Positions 12,466 to 25,322 are shown, counted from the stretch's first letter. The stretch: DNA of 64,000 bases from Zygaena filipendulae (GCA_907165275.2 OU015660.1:9612501-9676500), one strand, 5' to 3'. Numbers and translations: made by a program. Notes: generated by a model not told the origin, from the letters alone.

Positions 12466-12633
12466 ACTAGCTGCGCCACGAGGTTTCGCGGTAATTTTGG
12501 AGATCCCGCGGGAATTGCGGTGATAAAAGTACCCTACGTCCTTCTCATGCCAAATTTCATCCAAATCCGTTCAGCCGTTTTGCGTGATTGAGTAACAAAC
12601 ATCCAATCATCCAAACATCCACACTTTCACATT
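12466..12633 (-). mobile_element. Helitron, truncated against a MITE
   Basis: From actagctgcgcc to cacactttcacattt, where the MITE beginning at 12634 replaces the expected end. Confidence 0.65.
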
Positions 12634-12830
12634 TGGACGCAGATAAGCAATAACATGTTAACCCACAAAATTAAGTTACCTATTCAGAACGATTTATTGA
12701 GAGCTTGGGAACGTTTTTTAATAATGTGTTTACCTTATTAAATTGTTTAAGTATGTAACTAAATATTGAACATACAAAATATAGACAGAAAATGGTGCTA
12801 TAATTTTAAAACACGATTTACTCAAAAATT
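12634..12830. mobile_element. MITE (left part of the family at 21373)
   Basis: It starts tggacgcagataagcaataac and follows the 21373 copy closely until actcaaaaatt; the right inverted repeat is missing. Confidence 0.65.
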
Positions 12831-12935
12831 ACGTCATACAAAGAACACACCCTCCAAGTGTCAGGTACGATCAGCGGTTAAGGCTGTGCGTTGATCCGTC
12901 AGTCAGTCATTCACAAAGCATTTTATAATTATAGA
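12831..12935 (-). mobile_element. Helitron fragment, ACAAAGCATTTTATA subfamily
   Basis: It matches the outer half of 45926-46130 (cacaccctccaag...gcgttgat...tcagtcattca). Confidence 0.6.
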
Positions 12936-13320
12936 AATTGGTTACATGTCAGCATGTATTCTATCGAGAGTTTGATTATTCAAATGCTCTCCTTTAAATT
13001 TATACACTCTGTTTCAAAATTCCGAAAGGAGATGATAAAGAAAGTCCCATCACAATCCGTTGCATTATTTAGCAGAACACATAGACAGAGATAGCGACTT
13101 TGTTTTACATTGTTTTTCTTCTCTTTATATTAAAGATTTTACCTTTTCATGACTGTACCAGGTAGGTACATGAGTAATTGTATCAAAAACACATTTCTGT
13201 TTTTAGCTGAATTGTAGAAATGCTTGCTACCGTTTTATTTCTATCCGTTAAAATTAGTAATATCACCTACTTGTTTATCCCTAAGGTGATTCCCTCAGGA
13301 TCTCCGCATTATATTGTCAT

Positions 13321-13550
13321 ACTAGCTGTCCCCCGCGATTTCATCCGCGGTAATTTCGGAGTTCCCGCGGAGGTTGCGGGAAAAAAGTACTCTATGTCCT
13401 TCAGTACCCGAGGGAATTCCGGGATAAAAACTATCCTATCTTTTAAATTGGACCATATTATAAACGGTTGCAAAATTTTATCAAAATCCGTTCAGTATTT
13501 TCGGAGTCCATCGCGGACAAACAACGTGACACGTGATTTATACATATTAA
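13321..13550 (-). mobile_element. Helitron
   Basis: actagctgtcccccgcgatttcatccgcgg at the start; the end atcgcggacaaacaacgtgacacgtgattta links it to the 46771 subfamily. Confidence 0.65.
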
Positions 13551-13569
13551 GATTAAGAAGATAAACCTT

Positions 13570-13860
13570 TGGCACACCTGATTTACTCAAATAAATTGCA
13601 TGCATGGAAATCATCTCGCAGTACCACCCTGGCTGATATCACAGAACAGAGTTAGTTTAGTATGAAAACAAATTAAAAACCAGTGTCGCCGGGTGATTTT
13701 CGCACACAAAACTATTTATCACGCACTAAAACATTCATTAACGTAAAGAAATGTATTAAACCCTTTATGGTTGTTTTTACTTAGTCACTGTTTACAAAAT
13801 TCACAGTTTTGGAAATATTGTGGTAAATATACTTGGGCTAACAGCAAAACAAATTTTTGG
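13570..13860 (-). repeat. Unclassified interspersed repeat, inverted relative to 61100-61440
   Basis: Shares cgccgggtgattttcg, acaaaactattcatcacgcactaaaacatt-like and ttcacagttttggaaatattgtgg with the reverse complement of the 61 kb copy. No terminal repeats recognised. Confidence 0.6.
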
Positions 13861-14045
13861 CAAGTTAGAGCATTTACTCTAACTTCCTTTGCAACGGTAT
13901 AGCGCGCCTGCCTCACCTACATGTCCTCTCTAGTTAGTTTATTTGCTCTGTGGTTGATACAATAGGAACTTATACATACGTTTTTGTAAGTATTTACGAT
14001 ATATGATGAGTAAAGATCAGGACTCGCAATAGACACGTTTATACA

Positions 14046-14100
14046 CTGATGCGGGAATCGAACCCGCGATACCTGGCGTAGCAGTAACCTTACACCATTT
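14046..14100 (-). mobile_element. Possible SINE or tRNA-like fragment
   Basis: The minus strand has GCGGGTTCGATTCCCGC, a B-box with a small stem, preceded by ggtgtaaggttactgctacgcc. It does not fold into a full tRNA by eye. Confidence 0.35.
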
Positions 14101-14228
14101 TATCTCAAAAGTTCATTATAAAATTCTATTTAGAATACTTTATACCCAAAACCCTCTGAAATGAATTTAGAAAACCGAGTGAAAGGTGATTGAGATGTTT
14201 ATATTAGAATTGAAACAATATTGTTATT

Positions 14229-14422
14229 CCTAGCTGTTCTCCGCAGTTTCACCCGCGTTAATTTTGAAGATCCCGCGGGAATTCCGGGATAAATAAAAAT
14301 GCTTTTTATCCTTTTCTGTACCAGTGACAACATGTATACGAAATTTCATGGTGATCGGCTCAGCCGTTAAGCCGTGAAAGCGTAACAAACAAACAGACAT
14401 ACTTTCGCATTTATAATATTGT
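14229..14422 (-). mobile_element. Helitron
   Basis: From ctagctgttctccgcagtttcacccgcg to ttataatattgtaatag. Confidence 0.7.
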
Positions 14423-15680
14423 AATAGTGAAGAATTCATAATAAAATTGTTAAAAACATGTTCAGATTGCAAAAATATTATACCTAAAGGTTTCACTAAA
14501 ATGTCATGTGTCTTGACGAGATAGTAAAAACTCGTAATAACAGTAGAACTAATGATATTAAATAATATTAACTTCATTTTCAAATTTGTTCAAATATCAA
14601 TTTTATCATAAAGATGATAAAATTTAAATTGCAATTATTTGTCTGAAAAGTTTGCCAATTTTCGTGACAATACTTGCATTTGTGACGAAGGATTTCAGTC
14701 CGTATTTTGAAGCTAAAAGGGTAGTTTTTGTTAAAAAAAATAAAATGCGAACTTTACTGTTGGCTCGCTCTGGCCTCAACCGCAAACCGCAGCAACTGCT
14801 GTGTGACACCTTTAGTTATGAAAGTTTCAAAATATAATAATGATCATATGACATTTTGCATAAATCGCAATGTTCAGTTGGAAAGTTTTGATCCTCTTTT
14901 CTCTATGGTGCCTACTTTTTATCACTGAAAGGCAGGCATCCTTTGATTTCAGCTATGACTGCATTCCAATGTTACCTATCATATTTCTATTACGTGAATA
15001 TTCATTTCTAATGCAAAGTATGAAATTTAATAGGTGACCAAATCATATTATGGCCATATAAATGAATAGATAATAATATATACAACTTTCCCTTTTTACA
15101 CCAATTTAGTTAAAATTTTCATAAAAGCCAAACTCTTTTTTAGAAACTAATAGGTACTAGTTATGACGAATAATAAAGGTATTTTAATGTTATATTATTG
15201 GAATTACGCGGTCTTATAGAGGTCGCGCGTCGTTTGTAGGATATGTACCTACCTACTCTCATTTTTGCTTCTAAAAATAAGTAGGTAAACAGGTAACACA
15301 TTTTTTAATTTTTTTGCCAACCCTACATAGGTGCCTACCTAACGCTCTGTCGCAAAGTGGATTCAAATTCAATTTCTGTGGGCGTTGTTGTAATTAGAGA
15401 AAAGTCAGACGCGAGACGTTGACAACGATCGACAACCCTACAAGAGCAAGAAACAAGATTGGAGTAACTTCCCATAAATTATTCACAGTGTGATTTAGGC
15501 AATTTCATTTTAAATTGCTATGTAACGAGATGCGCTGTAATTTTCGAGACATTGTTCCTATTGAGAGGTTAACGGAGAAATAATATCGGAGATCCTTTTA
15601 ATGGATAAGTAAAGGCGAGGAAAGATCAGGTTCAGGCGATCTTATTACAGAACTAAGCAGTCTAGACTTATTTATTAATT

Positions 15681-15889
15681 ACTAGCTTTGCTCCCCGGTT
15701 TCACCCGCGGTAATTTTGGAGTTCACGCGGGAATTCCGGGATAAAAAGTACCCTATGTCCTTCTCTGTACCCCTGACAACGTGCCTGCCAAATTTCATCC
15801 AAATCCGTTCAGCCGTTTTGCGTGATTGAGTAACAAACATCCAAATATCCAAACATCCACACTTTCACATTTACAATATTAGTAGGATT
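15681..15889 (-). mobile_element. Helitron
   Basis: From actagctttgctccccggtttcacccgcgg to ttacaatattagtagga. Closest to the 11391 subfamily (atccaaacatccacac). Confidence 0.75.
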
Positions 15890-17030
15890 AATTATAGACC
15901 ATAAATACTAAGAATTAATTTTACAACTCTCAAGTAACTACTGTTAGCTATAATATTTTATTTATACGTTATTAAGAGAAGTGAAAATTCGTAATGTTAT
16001 ACATCCGCTTATTTTAAAGTTGAAGCTCTTCAAAACCTATATTATGTTCCCCCTTGAAATAGATTTTGAACAACTTGGGCTTAGCTTCACGAACTTCTTA
16101 TCGTGATCCTTTAGAAATAATCATAGTTCTGTCATTATGATTATAACACGCAACGTTGCAACAACGCGCCACAAAAACTGTTCTATCCACGTGCCAGCCC
16201 GAGTACGTCAAAAGACGCATTGAAGGAAAAAAAAATATGAAAAAATTGAATTAACTGCGTCTTATAGCATAGAGAATACAACTAGTTGGAATTGCGTTCC
16301 AACTACGCGCGTTATGGCAAATAAATCAGGGTTCAGATCATATATAATTTGTATTACAGCTAATAATAAGTTGATTATCCTTCAAACATCGGTTTTTTTT
16401 TCTCCGTATTTACCAACCAAGAACCAGTCACCTCCCAAAACACTGCGTTTCTCGCTCTTTGCTCTGAAAAATAAAGAAGACAAAAACTAAGACTTGAGCG
16501 TGTCGAATTTGAGAAGTGTAAATATGCTTTATTTCTATCTCGTCAGTAGTATCTCGTCGTTACACACATATGGTAATAGATAAAGTTCAGAAAAAATTAC
16601 AATGTCTCGAATATGATAGTAAAAAGGTTTTCATGATAATTCTGGATCATATCAACCGACGCGACGTCGAGGACGTTCGAAAACCGAAACTTTTCTTCGT
16701 TCAAAGTTCAAACTACGAACTTTGGCAATTCAACGTCTATTACTTAGCAGTAATAAAACAAATCACTGGAAGGGGATGTGTCGATAGTTGTTCGGAGATT
16801 TATTGCGTACCACAAAAACATTAACCTCCTTTCTTGTTTTGACCATGAACACAGATATGTTAAATATAATAGAATAACTAAGAGGTCTTTTCAAAGACCT
16901 CTTAAAACAATAGGTATAGCAATAGGTATTATATTAACTTTTATCAAAAGGTTTAAAGGGTAAAACTTTTATAAAAAACTTTTATCAATATTGAAGATAC
17001 TGAGTGGTATAATGGGGATGTGGACTACTT
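15890..17030. other. No gene recognised
   Basis: The 84-codon frame at 16570 has no domain. A 24 bp perfect hairpin AAGAGGTCTTT-TC-AAAGACCTCTT lies at 16880-16903. Confidence 0.35.
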
Positions 17031-17044
17031 TTAAAAATCAAAAT

Positions 17045-17317
17045 TCTAATTAGTCCGTCAGTTAGAAAATAAAAAAACAATAGACACCTATTTTTTGCTT
17101 TTTCAAATAAATTAAAATATACAGAGATAAAGCACATTAAATTTTAGGGTGAGGGGGTCGTGACGTCACTAACCGCTAAAACCGCCGTACAAACTGTCAG
17201 AATAGTGACGTCACGCGAAATTTCAACTCAATATATCGCCGTTATTTTTTGATTACGTAAAAAAAGAAAAAATACCTGTCCAATATTTTTTAATAATCTA
17301 CAAGACGAACTAAAAAA
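17045..17317. mobile_element. MITE with TGACGTCA motifs (family of four copies)
   Basis: Imperfect inverted ends of about 40 bp (ttagtccgtcagttag... and ...ttaataatctacaagacgaactaa). Internal cgtgacgtcact and agtgacgtcacgcg. Related copies: 55060-55325, 56640-56907 and 63890 to the window end. Confidence 0.65.
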
Positions 17318-18332
17318 ATGCATGCCTGTTATATAGTTATGACAACAGGCTCCTGGGAGCCTGCTATCATCCATCCAGTTCGCTACTTAAAATATTTTAA
17401 TGCATGAGCTTCGCTATAATTTCACATAATATATTTGCTGAGTGAATCCTTTCACATGAAGATTTAAAGTAGGTATACTCGTGTTACCAATAACTACATT
17501 ATTAGAACGAAATTTCTTACACTTTCTTTATCTATTATAAACTATGTCTGTGATTGTTGTTGAGTGAAATATTATATACGTGTATTTGAACAAATTACAA
17601 AACTAAAGTAACACCGATTGTAAGAAAAGATAAATTAATAAAATTTCGGCGATCTATTGTCTGCAATCCAAACACAGGCCTTAAAATGGCAAACGAAAAA
17701 TATTCAGTTCGAATTTCACACTCGTCGCTTGTACTAAACAAAATATTACGAATTCCTTTTCCTTTCCTCTCCTTCCTTTCATTTATTAGGGAAATCGAGC
17801 AATGATTCATGTTATAGCCCTCGAGTTTTATTACCGCAAGTCTACGAGACTTCTTTTGAGCTTTAGAAAAAAAAAACATTGTAACTTAATTTATAATTTG
17901 TAGGTACCTACTTACTACTAACCTATCGTTGTTTCGTTAAATATACGAAAGCAAAAACAGAAAATTCATTCTACTACGCTTTTAAACCAATCTAAAAGAA
18001 GTAAAACAAAAAAAAATTGAAAATGATTTATTCATGAAAACTAATACCTATCAAACAATGGGTTTTCAACAATCTGACATGTTTTATTCTGTTCACAGCT
18101 AAATAGGAACCTATGTACCTATTCATTTAGTGGAACGCTGTTAAATTGAAATTACAAACAGACACTTTAATTAGGGTATGTCTAGATTTATAGGGTTACA
18201 GTTGGTAAGGCTATATGAAAATGTTTACTAGTCTAACCTCTATTCTAGGTGTAACTATTATACCTACGTATTTAACCTACATAGAAGTAATCCTTTTTCC
18301 TATACCTACAAATCATTTATCATTTATTTCTC
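17318..18332. other. No gene recognised
   Basis: The minus frame 17595-17879 (94 codons) has no domain, signal peptide or splice partners. Confidence 0.35.
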
Positions 18333-18527
18333 CACAAGCTATTGCCCGCGGAATGACCCGGGTCAATTTCAAAGTTCCCGCGGGAATTTCAGGACAAAAA
18401 GTACCTTATGTCCTTCTCTGTACCCTGACAATGTGTATGCAAAATTTCATGATGATCGGTTGAGCCGTTAAAGCGTAAGAGCGTAACAGACAGAGTTACT
18501 TTCGAATTTATAATATTAGTAGGGATA
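18333..18527 (-). mobile_element. Helitron, diverged at its hairpin
   Basis: cacaagctattgcccgcggaatgacccgggtcaattt at the start, ttataatattagtagggat at the end. Confidence 0.65.
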
Positions 18528-18996
18528 AATTCCACGTAAGATGATTTTAACTCCCAACAGTTTTAAGGGGTATCATAAACTCGCTTCCGAAAACACAACC
18601 AATATGGCGACACCCTTACGTGTGGTAGGCATTTTCCCGTTCACTTCAAATAAAACAACGCCTGGAGATTGGTGGGAGGCAATTTGCTATAAATCGCAAA
18701 GAAAATGGAAATCTTTTGCGAGGCGTTTTCAGTTCCATTGCTTTACTTAAAAAAAAAATAAACCGAAGGTTTTGAGGTTAGAATATAAATGTGTATTTTG
18801 TAAGCGTTTCTTTGAGAAACATGACTGTTGTCGAATAGGTAGGTAGGTACGAGCGTGAAAAAATACAAATTCTGTAACATCAAAGCACCTATCGGAAGCG
18901 GTTAGAATTTTCCATTAGAACATAGTTCCAACGGACATAACATTCATGATTGATCAAATGTATTTTTTAATTTTGTTTTTAACAACTTTTGTAAAA

Positions 18997-19186
18997 TCCC
19001 TACTTATTTTATAAACGCAAAAGTAACTCTGTCTGTCTGTCTGTTACGCTTTCAAGCTTTAACGGTTCAACCGATCATCATGAAATTTTGCATACACGTT
19101 TTCAGGGGTACAGAGAAGGAAATAGGGTACTTTTATCCGGGAATTCCCGCGGGAACTCCGAAATTAACGCGAAACTCCGAAATTAA
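18997..19186 (+). mobile_element. Helitron, hairpin replaced by a short duplication
   Basis: The body is typical, but after aactccgaaattaacgcg the sequence repeats aaactccgaaatta and the CTAG end is lost. Confidence 0.6.
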
Positions 19187-21372
19187 ATTATATGCCGGCG
19201 CCAAACAAATAATTTTAAGAAAACAAACGATAAATCTACACACTAACCTATATACCTATCTAAACATAAGCAAAAAAGCAGCAAATAAATGTAAATAAAA
19301 GCCTTAGAAATAAACTATAGTATAGTATAATATATCTATGACTGATAGGTAAGGTACGAGTAACTATCTGACCAGATATTTTGCAGCATACAGAGGTACG
19401 GCTTAGTATCACGTCACCATTATCTACCGTGGCTTAATTACAGGTAATAATCAAGTCTGACATTTTTTTCGGATACTTCGGGAGTCCTTTATCAGTTTGT
19501 CGAGGTTATCAACAATAAGCCACAGCAGGTATCAGCGCTTTGTTTGAGTTCAATATTACAAATTACTCGTCGATCCCCCACGGTTAAACTCGCTTTAATT
19601 TTTGAGTTCCCGTGGGAATTCAGGAATAAAAAGTACCCTATGTCACTCAGGAACACTGCAGTTTTCTATACGTGAATTTTTTTGCAAATCGGTTTAATAC
19701 TTTTTAATTTTATCCAGTACAAACAAATAAACAAATTAAAGGAAAAAGGGAACATTTCGTTCATGCACATGAAAACTCGACTCGTATCGTATTGCAAAAG
19801 AATAAGGGCGATAGTTGAACTGCGAAACCTTTTAATGTTGAATGTAAACACGTTCAAGTTATAGAGACATATAAATTATAATTATCTACCCGAGCAATTT
19901 CAATGTTAATTATTATTTGGTTACTGCTGGCTGACCCTATTAATCTTTTAGCGGTGTAAGGAAACAGCTGTGCGGGACAATGCTATACGACGACCGCAGT
20001 TTCACCCGGTCATAATATTATATACCTACACATTTTAACTGAATAATAATTTGCTTTGTTTCAGGAACGTTAAATTTTGTAATACTCTTCGAAGGTCCAT
20101 GTGCGCTTAATGTTTGGACACAAAGTTTAATTGAATTTTCAAAATTTATTATTTCATCTTATACCTACCTCCTGAGTTAAAGTTCCCGTATGTACAAAGT
20201 ACGTTTAAAAACAAATTTCATCATTTACATAATTATCTCGACTTGTAACATAGGTTTTAAATTATTAAAGGATTGTGTTCTATTTTGCCCAGCAGTCAAT
20301 TTTGAAAGTTTATTTATGGCTATATAGAGTAACAATAGTATTAATGTACTTTTTTCTAGTATACTAGCTGTTCCTGCGGTTTCACCTCTCTCTACTAATC
20401 TTTGCCCTTTTCTATACCCCTGACAACGTGTATGCAAAAATTCGTGATGATCGGTTGAGTAGTTAAGGCTTGAAGCGGTAACAAACGAACAAACAAACAA
20501 ACATAGATTCACATAAGCATATAAAATAGTAAAGATTAAAAATATTTCATCATAAGGGTATAATAATAACATCTAATAATAGGGCTCGGCCATTACCAAA
20601 CTGATCAACAACGCTGTGTCAGTATGTTGACCCCAGTAGGTGCCTAGATAAAAGAATCATACATTTCAGAAATTATACAAAAAATCACTGACGAAAACAC
20701 TCAGCAAACAGCTAGCCTTATTTAAAAATGCGTGAAATATAAGTCTTCATAGTTTACCCAACCTAGAGAAGTATGAGCAATTTTTACCACTCACCAGCAC
20801 ATTACTTATGATAATGGATTTGGATGGATTATTGTTATGCTCAGTGTACACGTTCGGCTGGGGTAATGTGTTCCTGCCACGGCTTCACGGCTAAAATGTG
20901 GTCGCGGCAGAGCCAGGTGAGATGAGTGTCACTCCGGTTTGCACACGGACAAAATATGACAGACGCTATAGGTACCTATGTCTAGTAAGTGTGTACCTAC
21001 ACAATATATCTATATTCAATTAACCAAGATAACAAGTACCTTTCGCTGTACAGTGTAGAGTTTATAGTTCTTAATTTTTTTTTTCTGCAAATGTTAAGAC
21101 AAAGAACTATCATACTTTAATTATTAATATTAAGCGGGAGGAGGGGAGGGTTGCTAAGGTTTCTCGATTAGGTACTTTTAAAATCTTTGTGACTAGATAA
21201 CAAACTCTTTGTACAATGTAACCTTAGTAAAAATAATTCTTCTCCGATGATGAGATTTTTATATATGAATATAATATCAAATATGTCTAGTATTTACCTA
21301 CTCGTGTACTTCATTTGAATTTTTAACAGTAGTTTTTATTCATCGTCAAAGACCACTGTACTTTTTTATAAC
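19187..21372. other. No gene recognised; two old Helitrons
   Basis: Holds a diverged Helitron at 19570-19700 and another at 20363-20536. Otherwise AT-rich sequence without a supported gene. A caggtgaga donor-like site at about 20906 has no open exon I can defend. Confidence 0.35.
20363..20536 (-). mobile_element. Helitron
   Basis: actagctgttcctgcggtttcacc through gatgatcggttgagtagttaagg. Confidence 0.65.
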
Positions 21373-21607
21373 TGGACGCAGATAAGCAATAACATGTTAA
21401 CCCACAAAATTAAGTTACCTATTCAGAACGATTTATTGAGGGTTAGAGAACGTTTTTTAATTGTGTTTACCTTATTACATTGTTTAAGTATGTAACTAAA
21501 TATTGAACATAAAAAATGTTGACAGAAAATGGCGCTATAATTTTAAAACACGATTTACTCAAAATTTCTCCAGTGTGGGTTAACATACTATTGCTTATCT
21601 ATGTCCA
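21373..21607. mobile_element. MITE with 32 bp inverted ends
   Basis: TGGACGCAGATAAGCAATAA... at the left and its reverse complement, with three differences, at the right (tgggttaacatactattgct...). 235 bp, non-coding; the 99-codon frame at 21516 is fortuitous. Confidence 0.75.
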
Positions 21608-21924
21608 ACTAATCGTTGTTTACAGTTACTCACACCGGGTCACTTTTCATAGACTAGCAAATGGTATCAGATTCGATAGTGTTATTGATCTAAGAAATAA
21701 AAAAAAAAAAAAAAAATTGTCCGTCACCGCAAAAACCGAAAACATAATTGTGGATAGATATAAAGTCAAGCACATAAGTACCTATTACATAGCGAAGATA
21801 TTAGGTAAGTTATAATATAAATAAGTAAACAGTTATTTATAGTCAGTAGGTAGGTTTATAGTTATTTATCTAATATATATAAATCACGTGTCACGTTGTT
21901 TGTCCGCGATGGACTCCGAAAGTA

Positions 21925-23274
21925 GGGGAGCGAGGGGCTTGTTGTAACAGTTTTCATTAAAACTAATATATCTTGAAATCTATTGATTAAATTTCTACTA
22001 AATAAAGATGGATGAATACTGTAACTCTTCCTCTACCAAATCAAGTAAAAATAATACCATAACTATTGGTCATTATTTTACAATCAATTATTTTCTAGAA
22101 GAAGTGCGGTGTTACAACTTACCTCGTGCTTGGGGCAAGTTGTAACATCTACCGGGGCAAGTAGTAACGACAAAAAAAAACGACAATAATACCTCTAATC
22201 ATTTATTCTTTGTTTTTTTTTTTTTTAAATTGACATCTTTCTAAAGTAAGTATTACGTAATTCTTATCAAAAATCAACTCAAATGCATTTTTTAGTAATC
22301 AACACTTAAAAATTAAGTAATTAACAGTTTTATTTAGTTAAACACTACTTATAATCATCATGGCACTTTTAAATCACAGTAAGTAATTAAATTATTTAAG
22401 GTATGCTCGTAATTATCTCTTCTTAATAGCTATCTAACAAAGTATTATACTTATGTAAGAATCAACATTTGGTGGGTTTCATTATAATTAAATTCAGTCT
22501 TTATCTGAGTTACAATTAATACAAATAAAAGATATAATGTCTCCTGTAACACATCCTACATGTGCCCACATCTTACAAATGATACACTCTATCCAATCTT
22601 CTTTATTTGTATCTGTGTAAGCTTCACCACATACCAGACAATACCACTCTTCTGCTTCAGATTCTGAATCTGAACATAAAATCTTTTTTTTAGCTCTGTC
22701 CACTCCGGTTTTATTATTTGTTGATTTACCTTTGGCTTTTCCCTTCCCCTTTCCTTTCCCTTTTCCTTTAATTTAGTCATCTTTTTTCTGTTTTTTCTTT
22801 TATACACTCTCATTCTAAAACAAAAGAAAAAAGTAGGTATCTATATCATAACTTGGGGCATGTTGTAACACGTTACAACAAGCCCCGGGATTTTGTTACA
22901 ACTAACCCTATGGTATGATTTTCAACATTTATCAAGATAACTATTTAAACAATTTAGCAATCATAAAAACTGTTACACACTATCAGAGATAGATAAATTT
23001 GAATGGAAATAAGATATAGAAAATTTGAAATTAGTCGATATTAAATACGCAAACCGAAATTTTACGACAGTACAATTTTATATTACCTGGCAGAAATAAA
23101 GCACGTGCACACTTCCGCTCACTGCGCCGGCCGGCGGGACATTGGCTATGGCAACATGATGCGGCGCGGTTTATAGGTTAAATCGAGTCAAAGAAATACG
23201 TTAATAGCGTTTAAGATCCTAGTGAAAAGAGCCTGTTACTACTTACCCCTGTTACAACAAGCCCCTCGCTCCCC
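21925..23274 (-). mobile_element. pogo-like non-autonomous DNA transposon with transposase remnant
   Basis: Perfect 26 bp terminal inverted repeats (GGGGAGCGAGGGGCTTGTTG... ) are flanked by TA, as expected for Tc1/mariner-pogo elements. Related GGGGCAAGTTGTAAC motifs recur inside both ends (about 22133, 22155, 22855, 22870). The minus strand carries a decayed PHD-finger coding region. The element lies inside a Helitron copy (21871-21922 continuing at 23277-23504). Confidence 0.8.
22494..22760 (-). pseudogene. PHD-type zinc finger, C-terminal remnant of a pogo-like transposase
   Basis: The 69-residue frame ending at 22494 has C-x2-C (CLVC), CIIC, H-x2-C (HVGC) and CINC, a complete C4HC3 PHD pattern with the core EDWIECIICKMWAH. 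A low-complexity Gly/Lys-rich run precedes it in the same frame (to about 22760). Domesticated and active pogo/Tigger-type transposases often end in such a finger after their DDE domain. No DDE or helix-turn-helix region is present, so this is an internal-deletion relic. Confidence 0.7.
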
Positions 23275-23942
23275 TACTAGATCGATCGTGATGAAATTTC
23301 GTCACTATGTTGTATTTGGCCCAACTTAAAAGATAGGATAGTTTTTATTCTGGAATTCCCGCGGGAACTCCGGAATTTTTGCGGGAACAGCTAATCACCG
23401 TAAACTACTGGCAGAGGTACAAAGAAGGACATAGAGTACTTTTTCCCGGAATTCCCGCGGGAACTCCGAAATTACCGCGGATGAAATCGCGCGGGACAGC
23501 TAGTAGGCTTATATGCCACAACCATTTTTGTAATTATATGTGCATAACTTGCAAAAATGTTCTGAAGTTTCAGAATGAATATGAACATTTACAAAAATGA
23601 ATGAATTTAGGTAGTAATTTTAATATTAAACATTTTTTTCTAAAATATTCATCCGAAAATCTTTTAAGAATTTTCCCAGCAAAAATGTAATCCAGTTGAA
23701 ATACCTAGCTACTAAACGGTCGTGGCTTACCTAATTAATCCAGACTTGTGTCACACGAGTGGATGCGATGTTTCAGACACAGGGGATTATACACGTCCAT
23801 GAGTTTATTGCGATATGTTATGCATATAATAATTTGCGTTTAAATTACAAAGCTTTGAGAGAATCCGTTGGTAATGTTTTAAATCACAGCCGTCGGGGAT
23901 GACCTCAGCGAGGACAAAATAAAATTAGCATTTATGATTTTA

Positions 23943-24150
23943 TTAGCTGTGCCCCGCGGTTTCACCCGCGGTAATTTCGGAGTTCCCGCGGGAATTACTT
24001 GATAAAAAGTACCCTTTGTCCTTCTCTGTACCCCTGACAACGTGCATGCCACACATACAAATCCTTTCAGCCGTTTTTGCGTGATTGAGTTACAAACATC
24101 CAAACAGCCAAAAATCCAAACATCCACACTTTCACATAATAATATTAGTA
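23943..24150 (-). mobile_element. Helitron
   Basis: ttagctgtgccccgcggtttcacccgcgg to aataatattagta; hairpin perfect. Confidence 0.75.
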
Positions 24151-24455
24151 TTTATGATTTAGTATGTATGTGTGTATGTGTTTCTTAGTATTTTAAAAAA
24201 ATGAAAAACATGAAAGCTTTTTGACTTTTCTTGTTTATCCGTCTATTACGCTAATCGCTGAAACTGCTGAATAGATTTTCATGCGGTTTCCATGGGTAGA
24301 TCAATTTAGCTTCAAGCGACTAAGCTTTGCCTCATCAAAATCGAATGTTAAAAAAAAATACAGTCATAAAAATGTTTTAGGATAATTTTTGGGAACTATG
24401 AGTTCCCATGGTAATTCCGAAACACACGCGGGTGAAATCGGAGGCAACAGCTAGT
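24151..24455 (+). mobile_element. Helitron, diverged
   Basis: Ends cacgcgggtgaaatcggaggcaacagctagt; the 5' end is not sharply defined. Confidence 0.55.
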
Positions 24456-25127
24456 GTATAATGTAGTGTAGGTAATACATAGTAGTACCTTAAAGTCCAC
24501 AAACATCAATCCGCTATCGTAAAATGTCTAGACACGTAATACAAAGGCCTACCGATCTTATCTTGCCAAAACCCTTGTAAACTAAAAGCTTATGTGGGAC
24601 TCCGCTTACGTCACCGATAAAATCTTGACACATTACACGCTCAATGCATCACTTAGTAACTATCCCTTTATAACCACTGATTTCAACTAATTTAATGTAC
24701 ATTGCTTCCTTATTCGGGCGTTTTCTTTACTCGAATGACAGTAAAGCGACGATGGATTTGTATTTCGTCCTTTCTGTCGTCAGCGAGGTTAGTAAAACAC
24801 GTACAATGTACGAAGTAAGTAGTTGGGGTGCATATTTGACCAGCTTTGATGAAAGTGATTTTTCTTTTTGTGCTTCTGCGCAGTTTTGTAAAACGACAAA
24901 GAGTTTCTGTTATATACCGTGTGTAAATTTAATCTTAAGTATATATATATTGAGGATATATTGATGGAGAAATTAACGCCAGTTATCGACGCGTCTGTAA
25001 ATCGATGCGACGTTATCATGGGATCCCTTACCTTTGTTTTATCTCATTTATCTCTAATTCACCAACTACATGTAGAAACTATTGTGGGTGTTTAGTTTTA
25101 ATTTTTCATTTGTATCTTGTATATTCT

Positions 25128-25322
25128 ACTAGCTGTCCCCCGCAGTTTCACCCGCGGTAATTTCAAAGTTTCCGTAGAAACGGGATAAAAAGTACCCTAT
25201 GTCACTCAGGAGTCAGGACTAACGTAGCTACCTATAAGTGAAAGAGTATTCAAAATCCGTTCAGTAGATCCAGAGATTACCCCCTACAACGTCACAAACT
25301 TTTGCTCTTTATAATATTAGTA
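25128..25322 (-). mobile_element. Helitron
   Basis: actagctgtcccccgcagtttcacccgcgg to tttataatattagta. Confidence 0.75.

Larger units (their letters stand above)
21871..23504 (+). mobile_element. Helitron copy split by the pogo-like element
   Basis: The left part (taatatatataaatcacgtg... ggactccgaaag) and the right part (agatcgatcgtgatgaaattt... ccgcggatgaaatcgcgcgggacagctagt) correspond to the uninterrupted copy at 46771-47031. It ends in the Helitron hairpin and CTAG. Confidence 0.75.

Noticed and set aside
14046..14100. Minus-strand tRNA gene.
   Set aside because: Only the T-arm-like GGTTCGATTCC region is convincing; the rest does not fold as a tRNA.
17595..17879. 94-codon minus frame as a gene.
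   Set aside because: No recognisable features and no flanking gene signals.
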